The notes beneath the pieces are model-generated. The model was given only the letters and a program-made list of their open reading frames with translations, was not told where the DNA came from and searched no databases. The position numbers and the translations under genes are program-made. From assembly GCA_034437615.1 (NCBI GenBank), contig DAOTTW010000221.1:1-15481 (forward strand): a stretch of 15,481 nt of DNA. The letters are read 5' to 3'. Positions within the stretch are counted from its first letter, which is position 1; each line of letters opens with the position of its first letter. This document shows positions 1 to 8,012 of the stretch, one piece after another. This stretch comes from DAOTTW01 sp034437615. GTDB taxonomy: Bacteria > Chloroflexota > Anaerolineae > Aggregatilineales > Phototrophicaceae.

Positions 1-1
1 A

Positions 2-724
2 ATGATCTTTGACCTGGATGGCACACTCGTGCAGACCGAAAAACTGAAGGCGTTGTCCTATGCAAAAGCGACTGTTGAGTTGTGCCCGCATACCGTCACG
101 GAGGATGAAGCCATCGCAGCCTTCAAGAACGCCGTCGGTTTATCTCGGCGCGAGGCAGCACTGAAAATGATGGAGCAATTCGACCTGATGGCGCTGGCGC
201 AGCAACGCATGGCGGCCTACAAGGTCAGCGAACCCTGGCAGGCCTTCGTGCAAATACGGCTGCGTTACTACGACGCGCTCATGGCAAATCCAGCAACGCT
301 CAAGCAGAACCAGTGGCCGCATAACATGGCATTGCTAGAGGCGGCACGTCAGCACGGTTGCACACTGGCCCTGGCTACCATGTCCGGCTGTGCTCGGGTC
401 AACCATGTGCTGATGATCCTGGGCCTGGAAAACACGTTTGATTTCGTCGCCACGCGTGACGATGTGGAACACGGCAAACCAAACCCGGAGATTTACACAT
501 TGGTCGGCCAACAACTGGGGGTCCCAGCGGATGAATGCCTGGTCATCGAGGATTCGCCTTCCGGTGTTATGGCAGCGCGTGCTGCTGGGATGCACGTTAT
601 CGCTGTATCAACCCCGTTTACCCGTGATGGCTTGCGACAGGGCGATCTGCAAGATGCGGGTTGGATTGTGGATAATCCCGACGACCTGCTGCCGACTGTA
701 CGCCAGTTTGTAGAGCTATCTTGA
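2..724 (+). CDS. HAD-family hydrolase, beta-phosphoglucomutase-like (5' partial)
   Basis: A HAD superfamily (subfamily IA) phosphatase or sugar-phosphate mutase-like enzyme of 240 visible residues. Motif I DLDGT is at residues 4-8 (nucleophile Asp4, acid/base Asp6), motif II is the TMS stretch near 126-128, motif III is Lys159 in EHGKPNPE, and motif IV is IEDSPSG at 182-188. The helical cap insert lies between motifs I and II. Family members usually have two to five residues before the first strand, so the true start probably lies just outside the window; the ATG at base 2 may be internal. The gene ends 79 bases before the 6-phosphogluconate dehydrogenase start and is probably co-transcribed with it, which suggests a sugar-phosphate substrate. 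The exact substrate cannot be read from the sequence. Confidence 0.88.
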   Translation: MIFDLDGTLVQTEKLKALSYAKATVELCPHTVTEDEAIAAFKNAVGLSRREAALKMMEQFDLMALAQQRMAAYKVSEPWQAFVQIRLRYYDALMANPATLKQNQWPHNMALLEAARQHGCTLALATMSGCARVNHVLMILGLENTFDFVATRDDVEHGKPNPEIYTLVGQQLGVPADECLVIEDSPSGVMAARAAGMHVIAVSTPFTRDGLRQGDLQDAGWIVDNPDDLLPTVRQFVELS

Positions 725-734
725 GAAGTTGCAT

Positions 735-797
735 CAACACAACACAACACAACACAACATAAAAGAAAAAAGAAAAAGAAAAAGAAAAAAGGGAAAA
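735..797 (+). repeat. Low-complexity leader: five CAACA units then an AAAAAG purine tract
   Basis: Five tandem copies of CAACA fill 735-759. They are followed by a purine-only run of A with single G (761-797) that ends in GGGAAAA, the likely ribosome binding region for the start at 804. The + strand of this leader has no G in its first half and no pyrimidine in its second. The unstructured A/C- and A/G-rich RNA may keep the start site open. This is a sequence observation; the function is inference. Confidence 0.85.
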
Positions 798-803
798 TAT
801 AAC

Positions 804-1712
804 ATGCAACTCGGACTTGTAGGACTCGGCAAAATGGGCGCAAACATGACGAAACGGCTACTGGATGGTGGTCATCAGGTCATCGTGACCGACCTGAACC
901 CCGACGCCATCACAGCAGCAGAGCAACACGGTGCCAATGGTGCCGACAATCTGCAAATGCTGGTCAATAAGCTGAACGCGCCGCGTGTGATCTGGCTGAT
1001 GGTACCGGCTGGCGGCCCCACCCGAAGCACCATAGACCAACTCATAGAGATGCTATCCGTTGGGGACATCATCATTGATGGCGGCAATAGTAACTATAAG
1101 GACACCATGCAGCATGGCGACGACCTGAGGGCAAAGGGCCTACATTTTGTTGATGTTGGTACTAGCGGCGGTGTCTGGGGCCTGACAGAAGGTTACAGCA
1201 TGATGATCGGCGGCGAGGAGGACATCGTAAAGCACCTCAGTCCGATTTTCGAAACCCTGGCCCCTGCGGCAGATAAGGGCTGGGGCTACGTCGGCCCAAG
1301 CGGTGCGGGTCACTTCGTCAAGATGATACATAACGGCATCGAATACGGCATGATGCAGGCTTATGCTGAGGGCTTCTCAATACTGCGTGAAAAACGGGCA
1401 TTCAATCTAGACCTGGCCGAGGTCTCGCGCATCTGGCAACACGGTAGCGTCGTGCGTTCCTGGTTGCTGGACCTGATGAAAGACGCCTTCGATCAGGATC
1501 AGGAGTTCGCCCACATTTCCCCCTGGGTCAGCGACTCCGGTGAGGGGCGCTGGACGGTTGTAGAAGCCATCGAACTCAATGTCTCCGCACCCATCATCAC
1601 AATGGCATTGCAGCGCCGTATTCGCTCGCGTGAGTCGGTTGGCTATACTGATCGCTTGCTATCCGTAATGCGCAACCAATTCGGTGGTCACGCCATCAAA
1701 CCACAGGAGTAG
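804..1712 (+). CDS. gnd: 6-phosphogluconate dehydrogenase, decarboxylating, short type
   Basis: Oxidative decarboxylation of 6-phosphogluconate to ribulose 5-phosphate in the cytosolic pentose phosphate pathway. The 302-residue length fits the short GntZ/YqeC-type family rather than the 470-residue E. coli form. The Rossmann motif GLGKMG is at 7-12. Asp30 ends the second strand, where NADP-dependent enzymes usually carry Asn-Arg, so NAD+ may be preferred (inference). DGGNSNYKDT (92-101), the substrate-binding GTSGG (119-123) and KMIHNGIEYG with catalytic Lys173 and Asn177 are all present. The start at 804 is chosen because the fold begins at MQLGLVGLG and GGG at 791-793 gives a plausible ribosome site. 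The frame is open upstream to a TTG at 729, but that would encode a Lys/Arg-rich repeat tail. Confidence 0.93.
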   Translation: MQLGLVGLGKMGANMTKRLLDGGHQVIVTDLNPDAITAAEQHGANGADNLQMLVNKLNAPRVIWLMVPAGGPTRSTIDQLIEMLSVGDIIIDGGNSNYKDTMQHGDDLRAKGLHFVDVGTSGGVWGLTEGYSMMIGGEEDIVKHLSPIFETLAPAADKGWGYVGPSGAGHFVKMIHNGIEYGMMQAYAEGFSILREKRAFNLDLAEVSRIWQHGSVVRSWLLDLMKDAFDQDQEFAHISPWVSDSGEGRWTVVEAIELNVSAPIITMALQRRIRSRESVGYTDRLLSVMRNQFGGHAIKPQE

Positions 1713-1751
1713 CGCATAATGTCAGTTAGTCAGATTTAAGGAAGCCACGCT

Positions 1752-2624
1752 GTGGAACTCTCGTTTGAATTTTGGTTTATGCTGCCAATCGCCATCGTCA
1801 TCGCCACGATTGCTATGTCGTCTGGCGTCGGTGGTGCGACCTTTTTCTCGCCACTGTTTATCCTGGTGCTGGGTTTACGACCAGAGATCGCTATCGGTGC
1901 TGGGCTGGTGACCGAGGTTTTCGGCTTTGGTAGCGGTCTGTATGCTTATTTCCGCAAAAAGTACATCGACTTCAGGCTCAGCTTCGCATTGCTCATCACG
2001 ACAGTGCCGCTGGCCCTGATCGGCAGCCTGCTGGCAAACCGGGTCGATGGGGATATCTTGAAGGTTATGCTGGGCGTCGGCTTGTTCGGCATCGCGCTTA
2101 ACTTCCTGAAGGCCCCAGAAGAACAAGAAGTCACACGGGCAGATGCAGCTATAGAAGAAGACTTTGGCGCGGATAAGGGTGAAACGTGCCTGGTGACGGC
2201 TGAAGGCGAAAGCATCTGCTACACGGTCTGCAACAAGACAGAAGGGCGTATCATCGCTGGCATCGGTGGCCTGTTTGTCGGCCTGATTTCGACCGGGCTG
2301 GGTGAACTCAACGGCTACTTTTTACTGCGCCGTTGCCGTGTGCCGAGCAAGGTATCGGTGGCGACTAGCGTGCTTGTCATCGCTGTGACGGTGCTGTTTG
2401 CATCGGTGGGGCACGTAGCGCAGTTCGCACAGGCTGACCCCGCAGCGCTTGAGACGATTTTCAGCCTCGTGATCTTCACAATCCCCGGCGTCATCATCGG
2501 CGGTCAGTTGGGGCCAATACTGGCGAAATACGTCCCTTCGCGCCGGATGGAGCAGTTTATCGCGGTGTTGTTTATCATCATCGCGGCGCTGACACTGGCT
2601 GAAGTCTTTTTAGCGGGCGAATAA
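1752..2624 (+). CDS. TauE/SafE-family sulfite/organosulfonate exporter
   Basis: A membrane permease of the TauE/SafE (DUF81) family, 290 residues, of the type that moves sulfite, sulfoacetate or related anions across the inner membrane. Hydrophobic helices are visible at about 8-24, 30-60, 77-95, 102-119, 165-195, 202-220, 235-256 and 266-288, with the two-fold glycine-rich pattern of the family (SSGVGGATFFSP near 23 and STGLGELNG near 180). The start is GTG, preceded by TAAGGAA at 1737-1743. The loop between the two halves (about 120-165) is hydrophilic and carries Cys146, Cys156 and Cys160. The gene follows the dehydrogenase by 39 bases on the same strand. The real substrate is unknown. Confidence 0.88.
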   Translation: MELSFEFWFMLPIAIVIATIAMSSGVGGATFFSPLFILVLGLRPEIAIGAGLVTEVFGFGSGLYAYFRKKYIDFRLSFALLITTVPLALIGSLLANRVDGDILKVMLGVGLFGIALNFLKAPEEQEVTRADAAIEEDFGADKGETCLVTAEGESICYTVCNKTEGRIIAGIGGLFVGLISTGLGELNGYFLLRRCRVPSKVSVATSVLVIAVTVLFASVGHVAQFAQADPAALETIFSLVIFTIPGVIIGGQLGPILAKYVPSRRMEQFIAVLFIIIAALTLAEVFLAGE

Positions 2625-2656
2625 TTCGACAGTGTCGAGTTAGGCTCAATGTCGAA
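2625..2656. promoter_or_regulatory. Inverted-repeat cluster TTCGACA/TGTCGAA between exporter and VOC gene
   Basis: TTCGACA at 2625-2631 pairs with TGTCGAA at 2650-2656, with GAG and CTC able to extend pairing inside the loop. A competing short palindrome, TCGACA-g-TGTCGA, occupies 2626-2638. It starts immediately after the exporter stop codon. No T tract follows, so it may be an operator or a weak terminator. Confidence 0.45.
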
Positions 2657-2690
2657 ATAATGACGGGTAGGTAACGGAAAGTCGTTAGAG

Positions 2691-3608
2691 ATGATCTCAA
2701 CCTTACCTTTTGTAAGCCTCACGGTCAGCGATTTATCGGCAGCTATTGATTTTTACGAGCGCGTGTTGAGCTTCGAGCATGAAGCGAGCTACTCGCTAGC
2801 CGCAACGCAGACAAAGCGCTTGACCGGAATCACAGGCAGTACAATGCAGGCTGCCAGCCTGACACTACAGGATTACGTGATCGTGCTGCGGGAGTTCCCA
2901 CAGCACAAAGGCCGACGCTTCCGCCCCGACACACGTAGCCATGATCTGTGGGTGCAATCGCTCACGTTGACAACCGACAGCATGGACAGCGCGTACAGGC
3001 GGCTACGCTTGCACAAGGTCGACCACATTAGCACGGCACCACAACCGCTGCCAGCGCAGCAGGGTGTACGCGCATTTTGCTTCAGTGACCCAGATGGGCA
3101 TCATCTGGAGGTAACGGGTTATGCTGGTGCCACGCGCTCAACACCGACAAACGCTGCGCCCTTCACGGGTATCAGCCGCACGTCGATTGTCGTGCGTGAT
3201 ACAGCAACCAGCCTGCGCTTCTACCGTGATTTGCTCGGCCTGACGCAAATCGACCAACATGAGCAATACGGCATCTATCAGGATTACCTGAGCATGGTCT
3301 CCGGTTCGCACATGCTGGTGACCGTTTTACAGGCATCAGCAGCCAGCATGGGTCTGGCATTATTGGATTATCGCAAGCCGACGAGTGGGCGCGCTTTGTT
3401 GGATGCAGCAAGGCCCAACGATCTGTGTTACGTCGAGACGACATTTGTAACCGATGATCTGGATGCGCTGGCAGCGCGCCTGCACCGGAGCGACATCGCA
3501 AACCGGGCCTCCGAGGTCATGCAGGTCAATCAGCGGCGCTTGCTGCTTGTGCGTGACCCGGATGGGCACCCCATTTGCATCACGCAGGCAACGGCAGATG
3601 AATCGTAA
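2691..3608 (+). CDS. Two-domain VOC (glyoxalase/dioxygenase superfamily) protein
   Basis: Two tandem VOC beta-alpha-beta-beta-beta modules in 305 residues. The first covers about 5-145, from LPFVSLTVSDL with FYERVL to FSDPDGHHLEV, ending in Glu140, the usual metal-ligand position. The second covers about 160-299, from ISRTSIVVRD with FYRDLLGL to RDPDGHPICI, where that Glu is replaced. The first-strand His ligand common in metal-dependent glyoxalases is absent in both, so simple glyoxalase I chemistry is doubtful. The ATG at 2691 is preceded by GGAAAG (2676-2681). Its last 29 bases overlap the convergent kinase gene. The substrate is unknown; candidates are a ring-cleavage, thiol-transfer or binding role. 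Confidence 0.85.
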   Translation: MISTLPFVSLTVSDLSAAIDFYERVLSFEHEASYSLAATQTKRLTGITGSTMQAASLTLQDYVIVLREFPQHKGRRFRPDTRSHDLWVQSLTLTTDSMDSAYRRLRLHKVDHISTAPQPLPAQQGVRAFCFSDPDGHHLEVTGYAGATRSTPTNAAPFTGISRTSIVVRDTATSLRFYRDLLGLTQIDQHEQYGIYQDYLSMVSGSHMLVTVLQASAASMGLALLDYRKPTSGRALLDAARPNDLCYVETTFVTDDLDALAARLHRSDIANRASEVMQVNQRRLLLVRDPDGHPICITQATADES

Positions 3609-4704
3609 AGGTCGTGCCTTCGCCTAGCCTGCTATCGACGCTGATGGTGCCGTCATGTTGCTCGACGATGCTTTTGGTGATTGCCAGCCCTAAACCGGTG
3701 CCCTCTTGTTCCTGGTGTGCTGCGTGCTGCGAGCGGTAGAACTTGTCAAAGATGTGTGGCAGATCATCAGTGGGGATGCCCATACCTGTGTCGCTGATGC
3801 TGAGCCGCACGTGGTCGCTGCTGCTCACGGCATGAACGCTGACCGTGCCACCCGCAGGCGTGTATTTGATGGCGTTCTCTACCAAGTTTGTGAGCGCCCG
3901 CCCCATTAAGGCCGTATCAAGCTGCATTGTGGGTAGGGTATCCGGGGGTAAACAATGCAGTTCGATGTCCTTTTCGCTGGCAACCAGCGATAAATCCACC
4001 AACAAGCCGCGCAGGTAGTCATCCAGCGCCACAGGTTGTCGGTTCAGGCCATTGCCCGTTTCAATACGAGCGATGTCCAGCATATCTGCGATCAGCTCAC
4101 GCATTTTCACGATGCTCTGTTTGATGCCGTCCAGGTGCTTACGCACTTTATCGTCGCTGCTATCACATAGCTTCTCAAGAAAGTACGCTTTGTAGGTAAT
4201 CACGGTCAGTGGGTTGCGCAGATCATGCGTAGCGGCATGAACGAACTCGTCTTTCATAGCGGATAAACGCTCGTAGTTCTGGCGGTCACGCTCACGCAAG
4301 GCGCTGATTTCACGTCGCTGGCGGTCGATCTTCAGGTGGGTTTCCACACGTGCCAGCACTTCATCGCGGTTCAGCGGCTTGGTGATGTAATCGACTGCGC
4401 CAGCCTCAAAGCCGCTGAGCTTATCGTCGGTTTCCGTCAGCGCTGTCATGAAAATCACGGGGATGTCGGCGGTTGTCGCCTGGGCTTTCAGTCGGCGGCA
4501 GGTCTCGAAGCCGTCTATATCCGGCATCAGCACATCCAGCAGGATAATATCTGGTTGGGCATAATCAGCACGTTCAAGTGCGCTGTTCCCATCTGTGGAG
4601 ACCAGAATGGTATAGCCTGCTTCCTGCAAGAAGGCCATCAGCACACTGAGGTTCGTCGGGTTGTCATCTACAATCAGCACCGTTGCGCTTTGTGCATCAG
4701 TCAT
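3580..4704 (-). CDS. Response regulator-histidine kinase (REC-HisKA-HATPase)
   Basis: A soluble 374-residue protein with an N-terminal receiver and a C-terminal kinase. In the receiver (about 8-125), Asp13/Asp14, phospho-acceptor Asp57 (in LLDVLMPDIDG), Thr87 and Lys109 are intact. A short coiled-coil linker (125-150) leads to the HisKA domain with His160 in HDLRNP. The HATPase domain has the N box (NLVENAIKYTP, 273-283), the G1 box DTGMGI (305-310) and the G2 box GTGLGL (335-340). It starts inside the last codons of the upstream hybrid kinase (ATGACTGA-type 8-bp overlap), implying coupled translation. It may receive phosphate from that kinase on Asp57 and so gate its own kinase activity (inference). 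Its stop lies within the convergent VOC gene. Confidence 0.93.
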   Translation of the reverse strand: MTDAQSATVLIVDDNPTNLSVLMAFLQEAGYTILVSTDGNSALERADYAQPDIILLDVLMPDIDGFETCRRLKAQATTADIPVIFMTALTETDDKLSGFEAGAVDYITKPLNRDEVLARVETHLKIDRQRREISALRERDRQNYERLSAMKDEFVHAATHDLRNPLTVITYKAYFLEKLCDSSDDKVRKHLDGIKQSIVKMRELIADMLDIARIETGNGLNRQPVALDDYLRGLLVDLSLVASEKDIELHCLPPDTLPTMQLDTALMGRALTNLVENAIKYTPAGGTVSVHAVSSSDHVRLSISDTGMGIPTDDLPHIFDKFYRSQHAAHQEQEGTGLGLAITKSIVEQHDGTISVDSRLGEGTTFTIHLPLPA

Positions 4705-7201
4705 GGTTGTGCTTGTCCTCGGTCTGTCGATCTAGCAAAGCCTGAATCTCGTGCAACTGAAAGCCTTTAATCAGGGTCAAGAGGCGTTGTGCGAAGGCTC
4801 TCGTCGGGGCGTCTGCATATAGGCGCTCTGCGGCCTGTTGCAAAGCCAGCACATCGCCACGTCTGAGCGACTCCTGCAATTGGGCACGTGTCGCCGCGTC
4901 CGGGGCTGTCTGTGCGTAGGCACTTGTGTTATCAGAGCCAGCGTCGTCCTCAGCAGCATAAACCCAGGCAAGGCCGAGTTGCATCTGTAGCACGCTTAGC
5001 AGACCCGGCAACTTGACGGGCTTGGCGATAAACGCATCGGCCCCGGCGCTGATGCTGGCAGCGCGATCTTCTGCAAAGGCGCTGGCCGAAACCGTCACAA
5101 TCGGCACGTGGGCATCGTGCCCCGTCTCGCCTTGCCGGATTTTTCGCATCACGCTCAATCCGTCCAAGCGGGGCATCCGTACATCCAGCAACGCCAGATC
5201 AAAGTCCTGCGTTTGCAATGCGTGCAACGCCTCTTGACCATCTATCGCCTGCGTCACCGCAAAACCAAGCGGTGTCAGCAGTTCCGTGAGCATTTGCCGA
5301 TTTGAAGCCTGGTCGTCTGCGACCAGAATACGATACTGCGACTGCGGTCCGTGATAGCCGACAACCTGCCCGGTTGGTACAGCATCGGGCGTGTCTGTCG
5401 GTTGGTCGGCTTCGGGCAGGTCGATGACAAATGAGAACGTGCTGCCTACCTCTGGCGTACTGCTGATTTCCAGCCGACTACCCATGAGCGCAAGCAGGCG
5501 AACGCACAGCGACAAGCCTAGCCCGCTGCCCTCCCGGTGGGTTGCGCTACGGGCTTGATAGAACGGTTGCAAGATGTGGGCTTGTTCGTCTGCTGGGATG
5601 CCGACGCCTGTATCCTGCACCTGAAAATGCAAGCCGTCGGCGCTTTGTCGGGCGTGTAGCGTGATGCGACCCTGCTGCGTGAACTTGATCGCATTACCGA
5701 GCAAATTCACAAGGACCTGACGCAGCCGACGCTCATCACCATAGACGACAGGTGGCAGTGCCGGGTCGATCTCGGCATAAAGAACAAGGTTTCGGTGCTT
5801 GGCCTGCACGCCGAAGACATTTGCCAATGTGTGCAGCAGATGGTGCAGGTGAAAGGGGTGCGGTTCGATGGCGAGCTTTTCGGCCTCAATACGCGATAAA
5901 TCCAGTACATCTTCGATCAGTGCCAGCAGATACTCGCCGATGTTCTGTATGGTGCTGACCGACTCCTGTAAATCGACGGACAGATCACGACGCTGTTGCA
6001 TAATCTGCACGTAACCCAGGATGCCGTTTAACGGTGTGCGCAGTTCGTGGCTCATGTGTGCCAGGAAATTACTTTTGGCTTTGCTGGCCTGTTCGGTCTG
6101 CTGCATAGCGGCCCGCATATCACGGAAATGTCGTGCGTTCGTCAACGTAATGCCCAGGAAGGCCGCAATTTGTTGTAGCAAGTCGATGTCTCGATAGCTA
6201 TAGGCGTTGGCGTGCAGGCTGGCGACGTTAATCGTCCCCAGCACATTTTGCCCGACGATCACCGGTACGGAGAGGGACGCACGCAAGCCATTATCTGAAA
6301 GCCGTTTACGCACGCTGTCCTGTTCACCGCTGAGCATATCCGCTATGTGGATCGGTTGCCGTTCGATGACACTGCGCCCGACCAGCGTCCCGGCGACTGG
6401 AAGCTGCGTCCCGCTTGGCACATCGCCCCCGGCACCCACCAGAACCTGTACATAGAGCGTCGTGCCCGTCTCATCAAGCATGGTGATGCTGGTTCGGTCC
6501 GTCTCCAGGATATCGAGCGTGTAGCGTGCGGTGATGTCGTAGATGACTTGCTCGTCGGTCACCTGGTTGAGTTCTCCACTCATATGATTCAGCAAGCGCA
6601 GGTCTTTCGCCCGCTGGCTGACATCATCCAGCATCGTCTGTGTGCGCTGCAATAGCTGACGATTTTCCAGCGTAGAAGCCAGTAACGATGTCACCTGCTG
6701 GATGAGTTGGCGATCATGATTGCTATAGGCGTCGGGCTGCGTGCTACCGACGTTCAGGGTGCCAATGGCCACGCCGCCGGAGATCAGTGGTGCGCTCATG
6801 ACACAGCGAATGCCTGCTTGCCACAGCTTGCGCTTTTCATATGTCTGACCATCGGGCTGCAAATTGGTGATGAAAACCTGGCGCGACTGCGCGACATCCG
6901 CGATCACAGTACCCTGTACAGCGAAAGTCTGGCCGGGTGGGATGGCCGTCGTTTCGCCGGAGAGCACATAGGTGCGCAGAAGCTCACGGTCTTGCTCAAA
7001 CAGGGTGACACTGGCGCGATCACAGGTGAAAATGTGTGGGATATGCCGCGAGATGACGGCAAAAATATCGTCCTGCGCCTGTGCGGAGGTAATCGCTTCC
7101 GTCATTGCGCTGAGTTGCCGCAGTTGCATGGCATGGCGTTGATGCTCAGCTCTAAGGCGGGTAATCTCTTGCTCCGGTGTTTGAAGAACGTCTTCAGGCA
7201 T
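4697..7201 (-). CDS. Hybrid sensor histidine kinase with two GAF domains and a receiver
   Basis: An 834-residue soluble hybrid kinase. Domains in order: coiled coil (8-40); GAF 1 (about 42-182); linker helix (185-210); GAF 2 (about 215-357); helical linker; HisKA with His385 in SHELRTP; HATPase with the N box at NLLGNAIKF (Asn503), G1 DTGVGIP (530-536) and G2 GSGLGLS; receiver (about 624-742) with Asp629/Asp630, Asp673 in LLDVRMP and Lys727; and a C-terminal helical tail (770-825) shaped like an Hpt domain but without a clear phospho-His. There is no signal peptide or membrane helix, so the GAF domains probably sense a small ligand or redox state in the cytosol. An in-frame stop lies upstream of the chosen ATG. 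It starts 40 bases after the response regulator stop. Confidence 0.93.
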   Translation of the reverse strand: MPEDVLQTPEQEITRLRAEHQRHAMQLRQLSAMTEAITSAQAQDDIFAVISRHIPHIFTCDRASVTLFEQDRELLRTYVLSGETTAIPPGQTFAVQGTVIADVAQSRQVFITNLQPDGQTYEKRKLWQAGIRCVMSAPLISGGVAIGTLNVGSTQPDAYSNHDRQLIQQVTSLLASTLENRQLLQRTQTMLDDVSQRAKDLRLLNHMSGELNQVTDEQVIYDITARYTLDILETDRTSITMLDETGTTLYVQVLVGAGGDVPSGTQLPVAGTLVGRSVIERQPIHIADMLSGEQDSVRKRLSDNGLRASLSVPVIVGQNVLGTINVASLHANAYSYRDIDLLQQIAAFLGITLTNARHFRDMRAAMQQTEQASKAKSNFLAHMSHELRTPLNGILGYVQIMQQRRDLSVDLQESVSTIQNIGEYLLALIEDVLDLSRIEAEKLAIEPHPFHLHHLLHTLANVFGVQAKHRNLVLYAEIDPALPPVVYGDERRLRQVLVNLLGNAIKFTQQGRITLHARQSADGLHFQVQDTGVGIPADEQAHILQPFYQARSATHREGSGLGLSLCVRLLALMGSRLEISSTPEVGSTFSFVIDLPEADQPTDTPDAVPTGQVVGYHGPQSQYRILVADDQASNRQMLTELLTPLGFAVTQAIDGQEALHALQTQDFDLALLDVRMPRLDGLSVMRKIRQGETGHDAHVPIVTVSASAFAEDRAASISAGADAFIAKPVKLPGLLSVLQMQLGLAWVYAAEDDAGSDNTSAYAQTAPDAATRAQLQESLRRGDVLALQQAAERLYADAPTRAFAQRLLTLIKGFQLHEIQALLDRQTEDKHNHD

Positions 7202-7241
7202 GGCGTCGCAGGCTATCCCTCAGCTTCATCGGTTCTGTGTA

Positions 7242-7892
7242 CTAATCCAATTTGGCGTATCCCTCTCGTAAGGCATACAGGGCGGCTTGTGTCCGATTTG
7301 CTAGATGCAGCTTGTTCAAAATGTTGCCCGTATGGTTTTCGACTGTCCGTAGGCTGATGACCAACTGATCCGCAATGTCCTGGTTGGTATGGCCTTTCGC
7401 CAAGAGCTTCAGCACATCTACCTCACGCGCCGTCAATGGGCTATTGGTGGGCGGCAAGTCTGATGCCTGGTTCATCTCGTTCAGGACTTTGTTGGCAATC
7501 TCTGGATGTAAAGACGACTTGCCGGCGTGAACATCGTGGATTGCTTGTATCAACGCATCGGGCGAGGTATCTTTGAGCAGATAACCCATCGCACCTGCTT
7601 TAATCGCAGGAAAGACTATCTCATCACTTGAAAAACTGGATAACACAAGGATTCTTGCTGCGGCGTCCTGGGCGCGGATGGCTTCTATCGCCTGCACACC
7701 ATTCAAGCGCGGCATGTCGATATCGAGTATTGTCACATCAGGCCGCAAGCGCAACACCTCTTGGACTGCAGATTCGCCGTTGTCCACATCGCTGACGACA
7801 ACCATATCAGGCTGATGATCCAGCAGGGCGACAATCGCTTTGCGCACAACAAGATGATCGTCCGCGATGGCAATACGTATTGACTTTTCCAT
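7242..7892 (-). CDS. NarL/FixJ-family response regulator (REC-LuxR HTH)
   Basis: A DNA-binding response regulator, 216 residues from the ATG at 7892. The receiver begins IRIAIADDHL with the paired acidic residues and carries the phospho-acceptor Asp in VTILDIDMPRLNG, SSFS as the switch region and LLKDTSP with the conserved Lys. A LuxR-type helix-turn-helix closes the protein, from PLTAREVDVLKLLAKG to ISLRTVENHTGNIL. A GTG nine codons upstream (7919) is in frame and could also start the protein; neither has a strong ribosome site, and the ATG gives the normal family length. It is the first of the three signalling genes in this transcript direction, and probably the transcriptional output of the kinase downstream. 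Confidence 0.93.
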   Translation of the reverse strand: MEKSIRIAIADDHLVVRKAIVALLDHQPDMVVVSDVDNGESAVQEVLRLRPDVTILDIDMPRLNGVQAIEAIRAQDAAARILVLSSFSSDEIVFPAIKAGAMGYLLKDTSPDALIQAIHDVHAGKSSLHPEIANKVLNEMNQASDLPPTNSPLTAREVDVLKLLAKGHTNQDIADQLVISLRTVENHTGNILNKLHLANRTQAALYALREGYAKLD

Positions 7893-8012
7893 AGGCGCAA
7901 TATCTGCTGCTATAAGCACACGGAGAGACTTTACCAGATGACGCCCATTGTAGCGTCAGTCGCATTGTCTGCCACCCCCAACGCGAATCTGATCTGAATT
8001 GTGAACACGTCA

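Noticed and set aside
729..803. N-terminal extension of the 6-phosphogluconate dehydrogenase from a TTG start
   Set aside because: It translates the simple repeat into a Lys/Arg-rich tail before the Rossmann strand, and a better start with GGG upstream exists at 804.
493..843. Minus-strand frame with a poly-Phe run
   Set aside because: It is only the reverse reading of the purine-rich leader and the HAD gene, with no family resemblance.
6707..7357. Plus-strand open frame of 216 codons
   Set aside because: It is antisense to the hybrid kinase and response regulator, both of which have clear domains.
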